From Branchiostoma floridae (lineage: Eukaryota; Chordata; Leptocardii; Amphioxiformes; Branchiostomatidae): a stretch of 50,009 nucleotides of DNA. The position numbers and the translations under genes were made by a program. This document shows, one piece after another, positions 1 to 12,800 of this stretch. The first letter of the stretch is position 1. Each line of letters opens with the position of its first letter. The notes under the pieces were generated by a model. The model was not told where the DNA came from, made no database searches, and was given only the letters and a program-made list of their open reading frames with translations. Location of the stretch: the NCBI RefSeq assembly GCF_000003815.2, contig NC_049995.1, positions 7,485,731-7,535,739 of the forward strand, read 5' to 3'.

Positions 1-894
1 GACGAATGTGACTGTGTCATAACGAATCACATTTCTGACTACAATCGAAACCTGAATACGATTTCAAACTTACAACCTTTTAAAATCTTCTCTTCTAGAT
101 TTCGATCATAAAAGGTATGTACTTAGGAATTCCTCGATGTCGAATTCATAATCCTGAACTCAAAACTGAATGCATGTAGCATATCGATTATAAATCTTTC
201 ATAACATATTCTATCGACACAATAGGATTGTGTGCACTTTGCTTCATGCCATACAAAAACACGTTATAGTTGACATCACTTATTATGTAACGAAGAAAGT
301 AATCAATCAAAGTGTTTAAAGAGCTATGATAGTGTAAACAGTGTTTCTAAGATGCAAGCATTAGGGCTTAATAGAACCTTCGGTAAAAAATCTGATCATG
401 ACATATGGGCAGGGGAAAGAAAATACACAGGTATGTGTCTTCGTTGTGACAACAATGCGTTTGCGTCTTCCCTATTGTTCCGAAGGAATTTTTTCGGCAG
501 CTGCGTTTATCATCCAACAATAGACCAAAGCGTGTGCACTTATGGTTCTCACACGATGGGTTGTCAATGGTCTTGTCGTTCCACATGCTAGCTGCTGTAA
601 ACATGCCCTCAAAAACCTATAAAAGTGCATATCAAATGCCGTTAACTAAAAGATGTACACACAACTTCCATACTGAAAGTATGTGGTCATCAGTCTGTAA
701 AATTACATCTTACTTGTTATGTGCTGTCTGTCTAAAATCCACCCCCTTCTTTTCCTTCTAGTTTGCTTTCTAGTTTGTTTTTTACCTTTTGGAACGAAAA
801 CTACAATGATTAAAGTAGAACAAAAAAGTTTGAGGGATTTAGAGTACATTTCTGCAAAAAGTAAATGTTCTTCCATCTTTGTGTTTTTCTACAG
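1..894. other. Non-coding sequence upstream of the CIMIP5 exons
   Basis: No exon could be supported here. The stretch is AT-rich and short ORFs are not conserved-looking. It is most likely the intron preceding the exon at 895, because that exon begins in the middle of a codon, so the 5' part of the gene lies in this stretch or left of the window. A donor-like CAG|GTATGT at 428-436 was seen but the frame before it is only about 11 codons after stops. Confidence 0.6.
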
Positions 895-1379
895 GGAAGA
901 CAACTGGGGCTTCCTGAAGGAGTACGACCAGAAGGTGAGGTCATCTTCAATTTTTTCGGGTTCTTTTCGGGTTGCTTTTGGTAATTAGTGAGACTGGGTA
1001 AAAACCAAAGATTTTGTGTAGCTGAAAATTGCGAATACCTTGACTACTACCAATATGAGAATTTGAAGTGTCTGTGTTCAGCAACTGTTTTGATAAATAG
1101 ATGTCTAACCTTCACAAACGTAACTGTTTTAATAGAATGTTTTCATTGTCATTTAATAAGAATGTTTGTCTTCCATCTACGTAGGGTCGGCCCAAGCCCC
1201 AGAAAGAGCTGCCCGAAAGAGTCCCCGTGTACTCGGACGACATGCCCAACACTACCAACGGCGTCATCGGCAGCAGGATGAAAACGGACCTAGGCAAGCA
1301 CATGTTCCAGCTGGAGAGAGCGCTCATGACCGGCCACAAGAAGAAGAAACTCGGCACCGAGCTCATGTGCTACGACTGA
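895..1379 (+). CDS. CIMIP5: CIMIP5 (C2orf50)-like ciliary microtubule inner protein, 3' end
   Basis: Two exons are visible: 895-934 (after TTCTACAG, donor GTGAGG) and 1185-1379 (after ACGTAG, stop TGA 1377-1379). The joined product is the last 77 or so residues: an NWGFLKEYD block, then a proline-rich link, V-P-V-Y-S-D, an N-T-T-N-G-V-I-G-S-R block, a leucine/glycine stretch and K-K-K-L before the end. This order matches the C-terminal half of vertebrate C2orf50/CIMIP5 as I recall it (N-W-S-F-L-K-D-Y-D, V-P-L-F-S-D, S-T-N-Q-V-V-G-S-R, K-K-K-L). The human protein is a component of the inside of ciliary doublet microtubules. The first exon has one leading base, then frame; the intron between the two is phase 0. 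N-terminal exons are not in the window. Identification is from recalled family sequence, so an alignment is the proper test. Confidence 0.8.
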
Positions 1380-1586
1380 TGACGTCACGAATGACGTCAC
1401 GGACAATGACAAGTGTGGTGACGTCAACACGACAGTAGAGGTCATTACGATAACGTCATAAATAGAGGCATAAATTTGTGTCATTAACGGTGGACTGTGA
1501 ATACGCCATCGCGCCAAGTGAATCTATCTCATGTTATTTCATGTAGGAATGACGTCATAGCCGAGCTGTCAATCAACATGACGTCA
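1380..1586. promoter_or_regulatory. Cluster of five TGACGTCA (CRE) palindromes in the 3' UTR
   Basis: Perfect TGACGTCA octamers lie at 1380-1387, 1392-1399, 1419-1426, 1550-1557 and 1579-1586, starting directly at the CIMIP5 stop codon. This is the full CREB/ATF palindrome. Density is far above chance (an 8-mer is expected about once in 65 kb). Function is inferred only. Confidence 0.5.
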
Positions 1587-1590
1587 TCAA

Positions 1591-3807
1591 CTGAGTCTGT
1601 CACTCAAAATATGAGGTTATGAAAAGTGTCCATAAGTAAAGAACACGATGTCAACTTAAAGCAAAGAACAAAGCAAGCTACAAGAATGCCTTGATAACCC
1701 AAAGTCCATAAATTTGGAATAACTTTAATGGGAGTTATTGAATTGCAGAACTTTGGCTGACGATATTGCAAAGCTAGTCATGAAAGCATGGCTAACTTAA
1801 AACAGCGCTTTTGAGAAGTAGACAGTGACAGCTGTTATCTATATTCAGAACCCGTGCAATACCTCCTGAAAGAAGGCAATACATAATACTTTCATGTGCT
1901 ACTCGGCCAAAACCTTTCTACAGTTTTGCTATCTATTTTGTACAGAAACAGACGTGAGTGAGAATGTATGTACTGGCTGTGCTAAAAACAAGTAGTTGAT
2001 AGAAAGAGATGTTTAGAAATTTTCTCTTTTTTTATCATACAATGCATTTTTAATCCTATCCCATCCATGGACCAAGCTCTATGGGTGAACAGCATAAGTT
2101 AGCTCATTGAGGGTTAAGATTTAGAATATCTTGGACAAGTCAGGCAAATGGGGCCAAAATAACAGAACCAGTAGGTTCAAAGACAATTGCATTCTTAAAA
2201 CTGTCAGAAATTCTTAAATCTTTGAACTACAGTCAACCCTGTACAAGCGACCACCTGTACATAAGGTCCACCTTACAAAAGTGACCAGTTTTTGGCCTTC
2301 CCTTAGATAATTCTCCCATTGACACAAGCATTAAGCGACCACCTGTCCCCATAGACAACATATACTCGGTTCCCTTACAGGTTTCTTGAACAGGTTTGGC
2401 TGTATTTTGAATAGCACGTTAGCAAATGGCACAACACTAATCAACTACAGCATACTTCAGTATCTAAAGATTTTCATTTATTGTGTTGGGGTGTTGGTTT
2501 TATGTCGTACAAGGGTGAAAATTTTAATGTATCGACTGATGCTGAGCATTTCTCAAACATCTTGTTATGTTATCTGTTTTCTAATGTTATGAAAACTAAT
2601 TCTCTAATGAATATTCTGTATATTAGCTTCTAAAAGATTGCTATTGATAGAAAAAAAAAGTTGTCATATTTCTGAAGAAAAGTGTATCTTTTAATATGTG
2701 TTTCCGGGCAAAGTGGTGCTAACCCGGAAATAAGGTCCAAACAGGTCATTGAAAGAAGTGATCATTGTACAGACTCTTAATAAATGCTTTCTTTCTAATA
2801 TACAATGTTTCAGTCCTTTTGTGTACCCTCAATAATGATCTATGAATAGATTTGTCAATGTTAGATAGAATTACATGATTGAACTTTAGCAACGATAATG
2901 AATATTTCATATATTATTTTTCATTCATGTATTACACATATTGCAATGATATTGGAAGTCAAAACAACAAAGCCAAATGAAAACTCAAGTTAAAATGTAT
3001 CAAAGGGAACATACCTAGTCACTGAAGTTAACTATTCATTGCCATTGGAACAAGTTTGTAGTTACTTTTCAATAATTCTTAAAATACGTCCTAAAATCCG
3101 TTTAGTGCTTTCAAACGAAACCACACAAAACTCTGAAATGTGCAAGTAAGCTCCTAACAAATGTATGGAATAAACTAACTGCAAGTAAGGGCTATTTCCA
3201 GGGCCTTAGATCCCTCCATCCACAGATGGAAGTTGGTTGGTTGGACAGGCAAAAATTTCACACCAACAGTTAAAAAAAAAATCTAAATTTCGTGACATGA
3301 AACTGATGAAAACATGTTTTCATATGGCAGCTTTAACAATAAAAAGCAATAATATGGGCTTCCATGCATACTATGGGTTGGACAGAAAAAGATTGAAGCC
3401 ATCAGGGTTGTGGCCAACCTGAAATAATTTTCTGTCCCCTTGATTTTGAATCCTACCCAGCACCGAAGGTGCGACGTTCCTATGAGGGAACGGTCTAAAT
3501 TTCGAAATCTAGACCCTCTGAAATGTAATTCTTGCATTTTGAGGTGGTAGACTAAGCTGTTCAATGGCATCTGTTTTGGTGAAGAATTACACAAGGGAAA
3601 CAGTTTTTTTATATCTTTACATACCGATTTTTGTTTGTTACAGAGGACGGAATGGGCAAAAGTTTTTTCCGTCCCCAGCTACAAAATTCCCTCAAAGGAC
3701 AGAAGGACGGGTAATGGCTACAACCCTGGAAGCCATAGACAGTACCTAACATATATACTGTAAGCTGAGGTAGTCTGTCTGCATTACTTCACTGAAGTCC
3801 TCCATCG
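1591..3807. other. 3' UTR and intergenic DNA between CIMIP5 and the ABHD gene
   Basis: No coding exon seen. A canonical AATAAA occurs at 2779-2784. Around 2230-2360 there is a stretch with repeated 'cgaccacctgt' and 'agtgacca' motifs that reads like an old dispersed repeat. The right end (about 3630-3807) is probably 3' UTR of the minus-strand ABHD gene. Confidence 0.5.
2779..2784 (+). terminator. Polyadenylation signal AATAAA, candidate for CIMIP5
   Basis: The first canonical AATAAA downstream of the CIMIP5 stop, about 1.4 kb into the 3' flank, followed by a T-rich tract. It is a plausible 3' end, which would put the CRE cluster in the transcript. Confidence 0.45.
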
Positions 3808-6800
3808 TTATTTCTTCAAGTGTGTCCCTTTAAGTTCCTTCTCCCCGTACTTGAAGACAGCGTCGATGTACTGCTGGTACAGTTTGTCCAAGAAACTCTC
3901 ACGTGTAGGGGACAGCCAATCACCAAAGCCGACATGTCCGCCATGCGATGTCACCACCAATGAGATGTTTGGGTTTTTCTTTATATCCTCAGTTGGAATT
4001 GCTAGAGGTTAAGTGGTAAAAACATTTTACGATATAAAACTGCACACACCAATACGTTTATGAAGGTTGTTATCAATTGAAGGTTGAAAAAGTATCTTCT
4101 TCCCTCAATCTATAGAACTAGATGAAAGTTTTCTGCAATTGTTTAAAAAACTTACTCTCCAAGCAGAGGTTGAGTCGCGTAGATAAAGTAGTAGTCGGAA
4201 AAATCGCGACTCAACCTCTGCTTGGAGAGTATAAAAAACTATCATACACATCAATTTAAATCCGTTTCTCATAAAATTGTAGCTGATGACAATTAATAAG
4301 TGTACCTCAAATCAAATCACATCTCTGTGAAATATATTTTTTTAGTTTTTGTGAATTTCTTGATTTATTCATTTTTGTGGATTTCTCCCTAATTCTGTCT
4401 GCATTTTCCTGCCAGTCTGCAGGACCAACTTTGGACCCAGGCCAACCAAACCTTCCCATCCTACAAGTGTCCTGTTACACCATCTTCTGCCTCACATCCT
4501 GTCACTCTACACACACCAGGACAAACAAACAAACTCACAGACTGAAAATAATACCTCTGTTTTCACAAAGGTATTAAAAAGGAACTCAAAAGCCAGGGGT
4601 CAAATACAATGTCAGAAGTAGTTCTCTAAATTTGTATTGATTTTTCAGTCACAGTCTTTGACAATAGACACACTGTAGTAAAAATACCTAGTAAATAAAT
4701 ACCTATCATGTATGCAAATTTCTCAAGTACACAAGATCCCATGACTTTCGTACTAGCTGCAACTATTTCCAGTAAATCTCTTATATCAATATTGTTCTCT
4801 TGCTTCGTAATCTCTGAAGAGAACTATGTTTTTCCGTCTATTTCACAGACAAGTACAAGATAGCAACATCCCATGCCTTTCGTACTAGGTACATTCAACC
4901 ATTCACAGTTAATCTCTCATATCATAAAATACGATTCTTGCTTGTCTACTCACAGTCAAAGGGAGCAAAGACGTCATCGGCCGAGTTCAGGCTGAGTAGA
5001 GGGATTTTGACCCTGTTGATTTTGTAGCAGGCACTCGCCGTCGTGTAGTAGTGGCGCACCGAGTCGAAGCCAAACAGTTTGATGGTGAAACGGTCGTCAA
5101 AGTCCTTAACTGTAGAGGACTTTGTGGAGAAAGAAATGAATACATGATCATCACAGTATCTGCTTATATTACAATTATATATCAATTTCATATAATTGTA
5201 TGATATTATAAATTGCCTTAGTATAAAACTGGATCAATATAATGTTTCCCTGGACCTAAATTGAGTTTTTAAAACCACTGAAGGTTATTACTATTACTAA
5301 GCAGAGATACTTAGTAACATAACTACATGTATATGTGCCATTATTCATATAAGAGCACTGGCATTATACATGTATAGTCCTGGTGTGCTTTCATGTTCAC
5401 ATACATACTGTACACATGTATTATTTCATATCTGATTTTTCAAAATTGCAAATGCTCGTCTTAAGTCAGAACCATTTTAACCTTACATTTTCGTGTAAAA
5501 CTACTATAATCTATGTTCACCTGAAGGGTATAGTCCACATCCACTCTGTCATCGTTGTCAAACAGGTCACGGTTACTGTGGAAATCAAACAATCAATTCC
5601 TGGGTTTGAGTATTGTACAAGGACTGTAAAATACTGCAAATTAATTAATTTTACTATATCTTTTTATTTTCAGTAAGTTGAAAAGGAGTGTTTTACATTC
5701 CCAGTTGAAACCATTATACTGTTACAGTAACACAGTAGTAATACATTGGAAATGCATGGATTATTTTGTAGTATTAAAGTTTTAAAATTTAAACCAGTAA
5801 TTTTCATTTACCACATGATTTTGAATGATTTGATTCAAAAGTAACAAAAATGAGCAAAGTGAATAACCTGTAAGCTTTTTTATGGTGGATCACTTGAATG
5901 TACATTCATTGAAGGGAAACACGATATTGTTTTGTTCCCTTTCATCTAATCTCCAAACAAACCAGGTCAACGACCTGGACCACTGTCACCATGGTTATAG
6001 GTAAAGTAGCAGACACCCTGAGTGTGGTGTTCCATTACATTAGGGGTATTGGAGAAAAAATTCAACTTGCTCTTAGCCATTTGCAATTAAGTTCATCAGA
6101 AAGAGCTTACTGAAAGAAACAAAATAGTTTTTGTTTGAAGTAAATTGGATGTTGTATGGCTGAAAAATTGGCAAATTAAGTTTCATTTCGGGCCTTTGTT
6201 TCATGTAGTAAGTGGCAGGACTGAGCTCGACGGGCTGGTCTCCATTAGATACAAATGTATCTGAGTAAAATTAGCTAGGCTACACTATGTGAAGGTAGAT
6301 GTCTAACTAAAGAAATAGTAATAAGTCTAACTGAAGTACAACAACTAACCTTTTCAGCACCAAGGACAGGGATTTCAACATTTTCTTGACTAAAACCTTT
6401 GAGGAGTTCTACTGTAATGTGAATTTATGTACACTGTACTTACAAACGTAGATCCCTCCTGAGCTGGCGGACCAGGTTTTTGTTGAACACCAGCCGATTT
6501 AACGGTTGTTGTAGAGAATCTCCTGTCTTGTTGGCCTCCCACGGCATGCCTACAACCATGGCCGCCACCAGCCCACAATTCTCACCATGCTTAGCCAGGT
6601 AGTTGAACAGGATCATACTAAAACAAAGTGGTACGCAAAAAGGAAAATGAACAGTCAGTAACCAACACTGGAGCTGTTGAAAAGGTTTAATTTACATCTC
6701 ATTATCTTTGAAAGTAAGGCAGACTTCACACAGTAAGATTAGAAGTCAATTCTAAATCACTGACTTGAATGATTGATAGTTGAAGAGGATCATTCTATGG

Positions 6801-9800
6801 TAAAACAAATCGGTAGGCAAAAAGTAAATCAGTAACCAAGACTGGAACTGTTAAAGAGAGTTAATTTGTGAACTAGCTTATTGTGATGCATTAGGTTATG
6901 GAGACGTGTCAAAAAGCAGGTACTCAAGCAACTGGATAACTATGATTTTGGAAACGATCAGACATTTCAGACAACATCTGTTGTCTTTATTCAGTGACAC
7001 TGGAGAGATTTTGTTGGAGAGCAGTCTTTATATCCTAGCTCTAAATGATATGCAAAAAAGACATGGGATGGCTATCTGAAACGATTTCCAAAATCATATC
7101 CTTTCCTAATCTTCATTGGCGTATAAAGGAGACTTACCCTCCCATGGAACATCCCACAGCCATGAGTGGGGCGTCTGGGTAAAGCTTCTTGATGTGGCTG
7201 ACAACGAGTTGAAAATCCTCTGAGTCAGCGGCGCAGTACAGCCTATTAGACTGGAAGACAGTCATTTTCATTTCTCAGTCATTGCTGAATTCGCATGTTC
7301 TCATACAATGTAACATTGAATGTAAATCAAAGTGACATTGAATGAGTGCAACAGCTATGTTATTTATGTCTCACAAATTTAGACAGTCACCATCTTTTCT
7401 GTTACCTGTAGGACTGTCATTATGCAAAAAGAGCAATACTAGGGGTACAGAAAACACAGGGGATATGGACAGTACTCAGAGTATGACACCACAGGACACT
7501 ACAGGGAGTACAGACACAACAAGTGTATGGACACTACTGATGGTACGGACAATACTGTGGGTACGGACATCACTGAGGGTACAGACACCACTGGGGGTAC
7601 GGACACTACTGGTTGTACGGACACTACTGGGGGTACGGACACTACTGGGGGTACGGACACTACTGGGGGTACGGACACTACTGGGGGTACGGACACTACT
7701 GGGGGTACGGACACTACTGGGGGTATGGACACTACTGGGAGTACGGACACTACTGGGGGTACGGACACTACTGGGGGTACGGACACTACTGGGGGTACGG
7801 ACACTACTGGGGGTATGGACACGACTGGGGGTATGGACACGACTGAGGGTATGGACACGACTGGGGGTGCGGACATAACTAGTGGTATAAGGCATTACTA
7901 CTGAGAGTACCTACACCATTGGGGGGGGACATGGTTTTATTCAGATGCATATTTAACATTACCCTTTTCTTTGCACCCACCTTTAGCTTTACCCCATTGG
8001 AGCCCCTATGGTTAAAAACAACACCTCTGTAACACTTCTTGGTAGCTCCTTTGGCGAGTCTGATGGCATAATGGGAGGCACTGTTTCCTGATAGTAAAAC
8101 AAAAAGTGCAAGGCGTTACATGCATTATCAGCATCGTCATTGGCTTTCTTGAACATGTGTGTGTGTGTGTGCATGTGTGTGTGTGTGTGTGTGTGTATGT
8201 GCTTGTGTGCATGTTCGTGTATTTCTGTCTGTGTGTGTGTGTGTGTGTGTCTGCTTGTGTGCATGTTCATGTATTTCTGTCATTCCCAAAATGTACACAG
8301 TGCAGCATTGCCATCATGCTTGTTGGGGTNNNNNNNNNNNNNNNNNNNNNNNNNNNNNNNNNNNNNNNNNNNNNNNNNNNNNNNNNNNNNNNNNNNNNNN
8401 NNNNNNNNNNNNNNNNNNNNNNNNNNNNNCTGTCTTGTTTCAAGATAGGTCTTGCTCATCATTTTAGACACAAATAAAAGATGCAATTTATAGTATTGGC
8501 TAAGACTACGTGCTCTTAATTCATGTATTCACTTAAAACAGACAAAATGTTTCACTCCTCTACCAGTTGTATACTAGGTGAAATACAAATATCTCAAAAA
8601 TCATAGGAAGTGAGCGAAAACTATATCATCTGTTCTTTGTCTTCAAAGTCATTGTCATCAACATATTATTTGTGTTACCTGAGAGACCAGGGAGAATGAC
8701 AACAATGGGGCATGTCCTGTTGTCATGGCAATCATTACCATGGTGATCCAGCCATTCCAAGTGGATCTCTCCACCATCAGGGGTGGGTAAGATGTCTCTG
8801 TGTTAACATACAGATACAAAACATCATACAGTTGCCATTCCTAAATAATTTTTCTACGTCAGATACTTCTTTTTCTATAGCTAAAGTGCAAGCTGGAATC
8901 AGACTTATGTTATATAAAAATCTGTAAAACCATGATGCACAAGAGTAATTGGAACAATTTGATATGATTTTTGGCTGCATACATACAGCCTGGGCTCACC
9001 TACAAACTGTAACTAGCCCAGAAAGCTCTTGCAAAGGAAAGGCAAAGGTGATTAGACATAATACAATGATATATGTACAATACAAGATATAAAAAGACAC
9101 ATACAACAGACACAACACTTACATAGGTTACTTTTGTATTTTCTTTTACACAGATTAAACAAGCTATTAAGGGCAACATGTATGATTGAAATTTAATCTA
9201 AAAATCTATATAAAAAAGCTGTCACTTCAGAAGAGTACAATAAGCTGCTATGCTTTACTTCCTGTATGGTGGCAGCTTCTTGGCGAGGTTGCCAGCAATG
9301 GAACACAGGATGGTGTGTGCCCGCGATGTGAAGCACCAGACAGTAGGGTAGTACTCCTGTACCAGGACAGGACAGTGGTGCTGGAGGAAGTCTGCACAAC
9401 TCTTACTGCCTGTTATCAGCACTGGCTTCTGTAATGAGAACAAATACAATACTGAACACAGGATGGTGTGTGCCCGCGATGTGAAGCACCAGACAGTAGG
9501 GTAGTACTCCTGTACCAGGACAGGACAGTGGCACTGGAGGAAGTCTGCACAACTCTTACTGCCTGTTATCAGCACTGGCTTCTGTAATGGGAACAAATAC
9601 AATACTGAACACAGGATGGTGTGTGCCCGCGATGTGAAGCACCAGACAGTAGGGTAGTACTCCTGTACCAGGACAGGACAGTGGTGCTGGAGGAAGTCTG
9701 CACAACTCTTACTGCCTGTTATCAGCACTGGCTTCTGTAATGGGAACAAATACAATACTGAACACAGGATGGTGTGTGCCCGCGATGTGAAGCACCAGAC

Positions 9801-12800
9801 AGTAGGGTAGTACTCCTGTACCAGGACAGGACAGTGGTGCTGGAGGAAGTCTGCACAACTCTTACTGCCTGTTATCAGCAATGGCTTCTGTAATGGGAAC
9901 AAATACAATACTGAACACAGGAGGGTGTGTGCCTGCGATGTGAAGCACCAGACAGTAGGGTAGTACTCCTGTACCAGGACAGGACAGTGGTGCTGGAGGA
10001 AGTCTGCACAACTCTTACTGCCTGTTATCAGCACTGGCTTCTGTAATGGGAACAAATACAATACTGAACACAGGATGGTGTGTGCCCGCGATGTGAAGCA
10101 CCAGACAGTAGGGTAGTACTCCTGTACCAGGATAGGACAGTGGCACTGGAGGAAGTCTGCACAACTCTTACTGCCTGTTATCAGCACTGGCTTCTACAAT
10201 GGTCACAAACAGTGTTGAATGTGCATGTAAACATTTTGCATTACTATAATGTATATATATTGACTTTAGAAGTTGTAGCTGATAACTAGTTGATCCTCCA
10301 ATAATGATAATAGTGCTAGACTGGTCAGTTGTTGGTGCCAATTAATGAACCCGACTGTTTCAAGAGGAGCGGTTTCAACTGGTCCAGAAGCGTGACTCCT
10401 GACTTACTCAAGGACTTTACTCTACTTTAATAATAATCACCAGGTGTATTTTGCTAGCCAGTAGGTAATAATGTCTTGTGATTTTTAGCACTATGTACAT
10501 AGCTATATAACACACTCTGAGAGACATTAGGAGGCCTTTTTATTATGCTACTGGGATTCCTGCAATAAAACGATGCTCTGAAAAATTATGAAAGTCTACA
10601 AATAATCCACAAACTCATTTTTAAACTTGAACACGGAAGTGACTTCTTATTCATGAAAATCTTTTTTTACCTTGCCGGGCCTTAGCCTAGTAATGAGGCC
10701 CGATCTTTACATGGTTCGATGGATCAATGGTTCAAGCAATGTTAACCCAGCCCTTCCAAAGGCCCTTCAAAAGGCCCTTTTCTCTTTGCCCAATTTTATG
10801 GCTTAGTTAGACAAGGGTACATTGCAGGCCAGTATTAAAACTGTATTTTAGACGTATGTGGTCCAGCGTAAATAAATCTACGCTTTAACCCATGTTTATC
10901 ATAAAGATATATCAAAAATTGCATCAGAAGGAATTTATTTTGTAATAAAGAATAATGCATACTCATTGTGGGTCAAAAAGTTTTACAATACCGGTTTATT
11001 GTGCCAATAATTTATCTGACATAGATTATGTTAATGAGGTAAATTTCCCTACACTTGGGGATTTTTGCTGCATTTCATACTACAGTTGCTAGGTGTCGCT
11101 TTGTACATTGCAACAACATGAAACAAAAAAATAGTCGCAAACTTCGGGACTAGTCGCCAGGTAAGTACATTTTAAAGACATTTGTGACTATGAATGTCCT
11201 TGATAGAGTTTGTATTGTGTGAAAAATAGATTTGAGACTGGATTGGCAGCTGGAGAAGTCACTAAAGCTTTCCCGTACAAGAATTGGGGTGGGAGGGGGG
11301 CGACATGTGGAACTCTGTGGTTGTCTCTGATTATTTTGATGTGATCCTCATGTTAACTGATGAACACTGGTGAAGCGCCGAGGTACCTTTTCCTGACGAA
11401 ATCCCTACTACCCGGCAAGGTACAGCTTTTTTTAAAGCACTTGTTACAGGTTTGCGATAGCACAACCTGTTTTGTTTTCGTTAGCGGAGTAGGGCGCCGC
11501 CATGTTGTGTTATAGGGCGCCGCCATGTTGGATGATGTCAAGGGAGTGAGGCATGCTGGGAGTGAGGCATGCTGGGAGTGAGGCATGCCGGGAAAGTTGG
11601 TGCCATGTTGTGTGAGGCATGTTGGGAAATGTGTCGTCATGTTTGGTGTGGGGCATGCTGGGATTGAGGCATCTTGGGGAAGCTGTGGTTATGTTTTGAG
11701 CTTGTTGTTGCGGGCTTGTCGGAAGATATAGGCACCACAGTTTCACGGTTTGTTTGTAACAAGGACAACAAAACAACAACAATGAGATGGTTGTTTATTA
11801 TGCGATTTTGATGTGTTAACGGTGCTGTGGTATATTGTGAACTTGTTGTGACGGACTTGTCGGAAAGACATGTAGGGACGACAGCCGCACAACAGATGAT
11901 TAGTCTGTATTAAACAAGGACAACAAAACAACAACAACAATGGCCATGGGATGGTGGCTTTATATGCGATTTTGATGTGTTAACGATGCTGTGGAATATG
12001 TGAACTTGCTGTGACGGACTTGTCGGAAAGACATGTAGGGACGACAGCCGCACAACAGATGATTAGTCGGTTTTAAGGAAGGACAACAAAACAACAACAA
12101 CAATGGCCATGGGATGGTGGTTTTATATGCGATTTTGATGTGTTAACGATGCTGTGGAATATGTGAACTTGCTGTGACGGACTTGTCGGAAAGACATGTA
12201 GGGACGACAGCCGCACAACAGATGATTAGTCTGTTTTAAACAAGGACAACAAAACAACAACAATGGGATGGTAGTAACGATGCTGTGGAACGTTGTGAAC
12301 TTGTTGTGACGGACTTGTCGGAAAGACATGTAGGGACGACAGCCGCACAACAGATGATTAGTCTGTTTTAAACAAAGACAACAAAACAACAACAATGGGA
12401 TGGTGGTTTTATATGCGATCTTGATGTGTTAACGATGCTGTTTAATGTTGTGAGCTTTGTGGACTTGTGGACTTGTCGGAAAGACATTCCATAGTAGCGA
12501 CGACAGCCGCACAACAATGATGGTCAGTCAGTGTTGTGGTGAGATAGTGGTTTTGCATGAGATTAAAATGTTATATGAGTCATAGCTGTTCATTTTTGTA
12601 TATTAAGTTTTGCTTCTTACAATATGTAATGATATGCCTTGACAGGGCGGTTTTGGAATTCAACAAAGTAGAATTTGATATGGTAAATGATTCAGAATTA
12701 AAATAAATGTTTACCGATGTTTCTGACAACGATTTTCTTCCTCTGATAAACAATGGTATTCTTGGACATGTAACTAATTCTTTTGGATTCTGATTTGAAG

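Noticed and set aside
399-430. An upstream CIMIP5 exon ending at CAG|GTATGT
   Set aside because: The only frame fitting the next exon is about 11 codons long after two stops, with no similarity to the expected protein.
7476-7904. Long open frames of six-residue repeats on both strands
   Set aside because: They are forced by an 18-bp minisatellite and lie in an intron between well-supported ABHD exons.
8012-8480. Cys/Val- and His/Thr-rich ORFs, some running through N
   Set aside because: Produced by the GT microsatellite and the assembly gap; no start context or homology.
9259-10193. A single-exon protein of about 310 residues with six repeats
   Set aside because: The frame is explained by tandem partial copies of ABHD exon 2 with splice acceptors; it has no own start, and the junctions are intron sequence.
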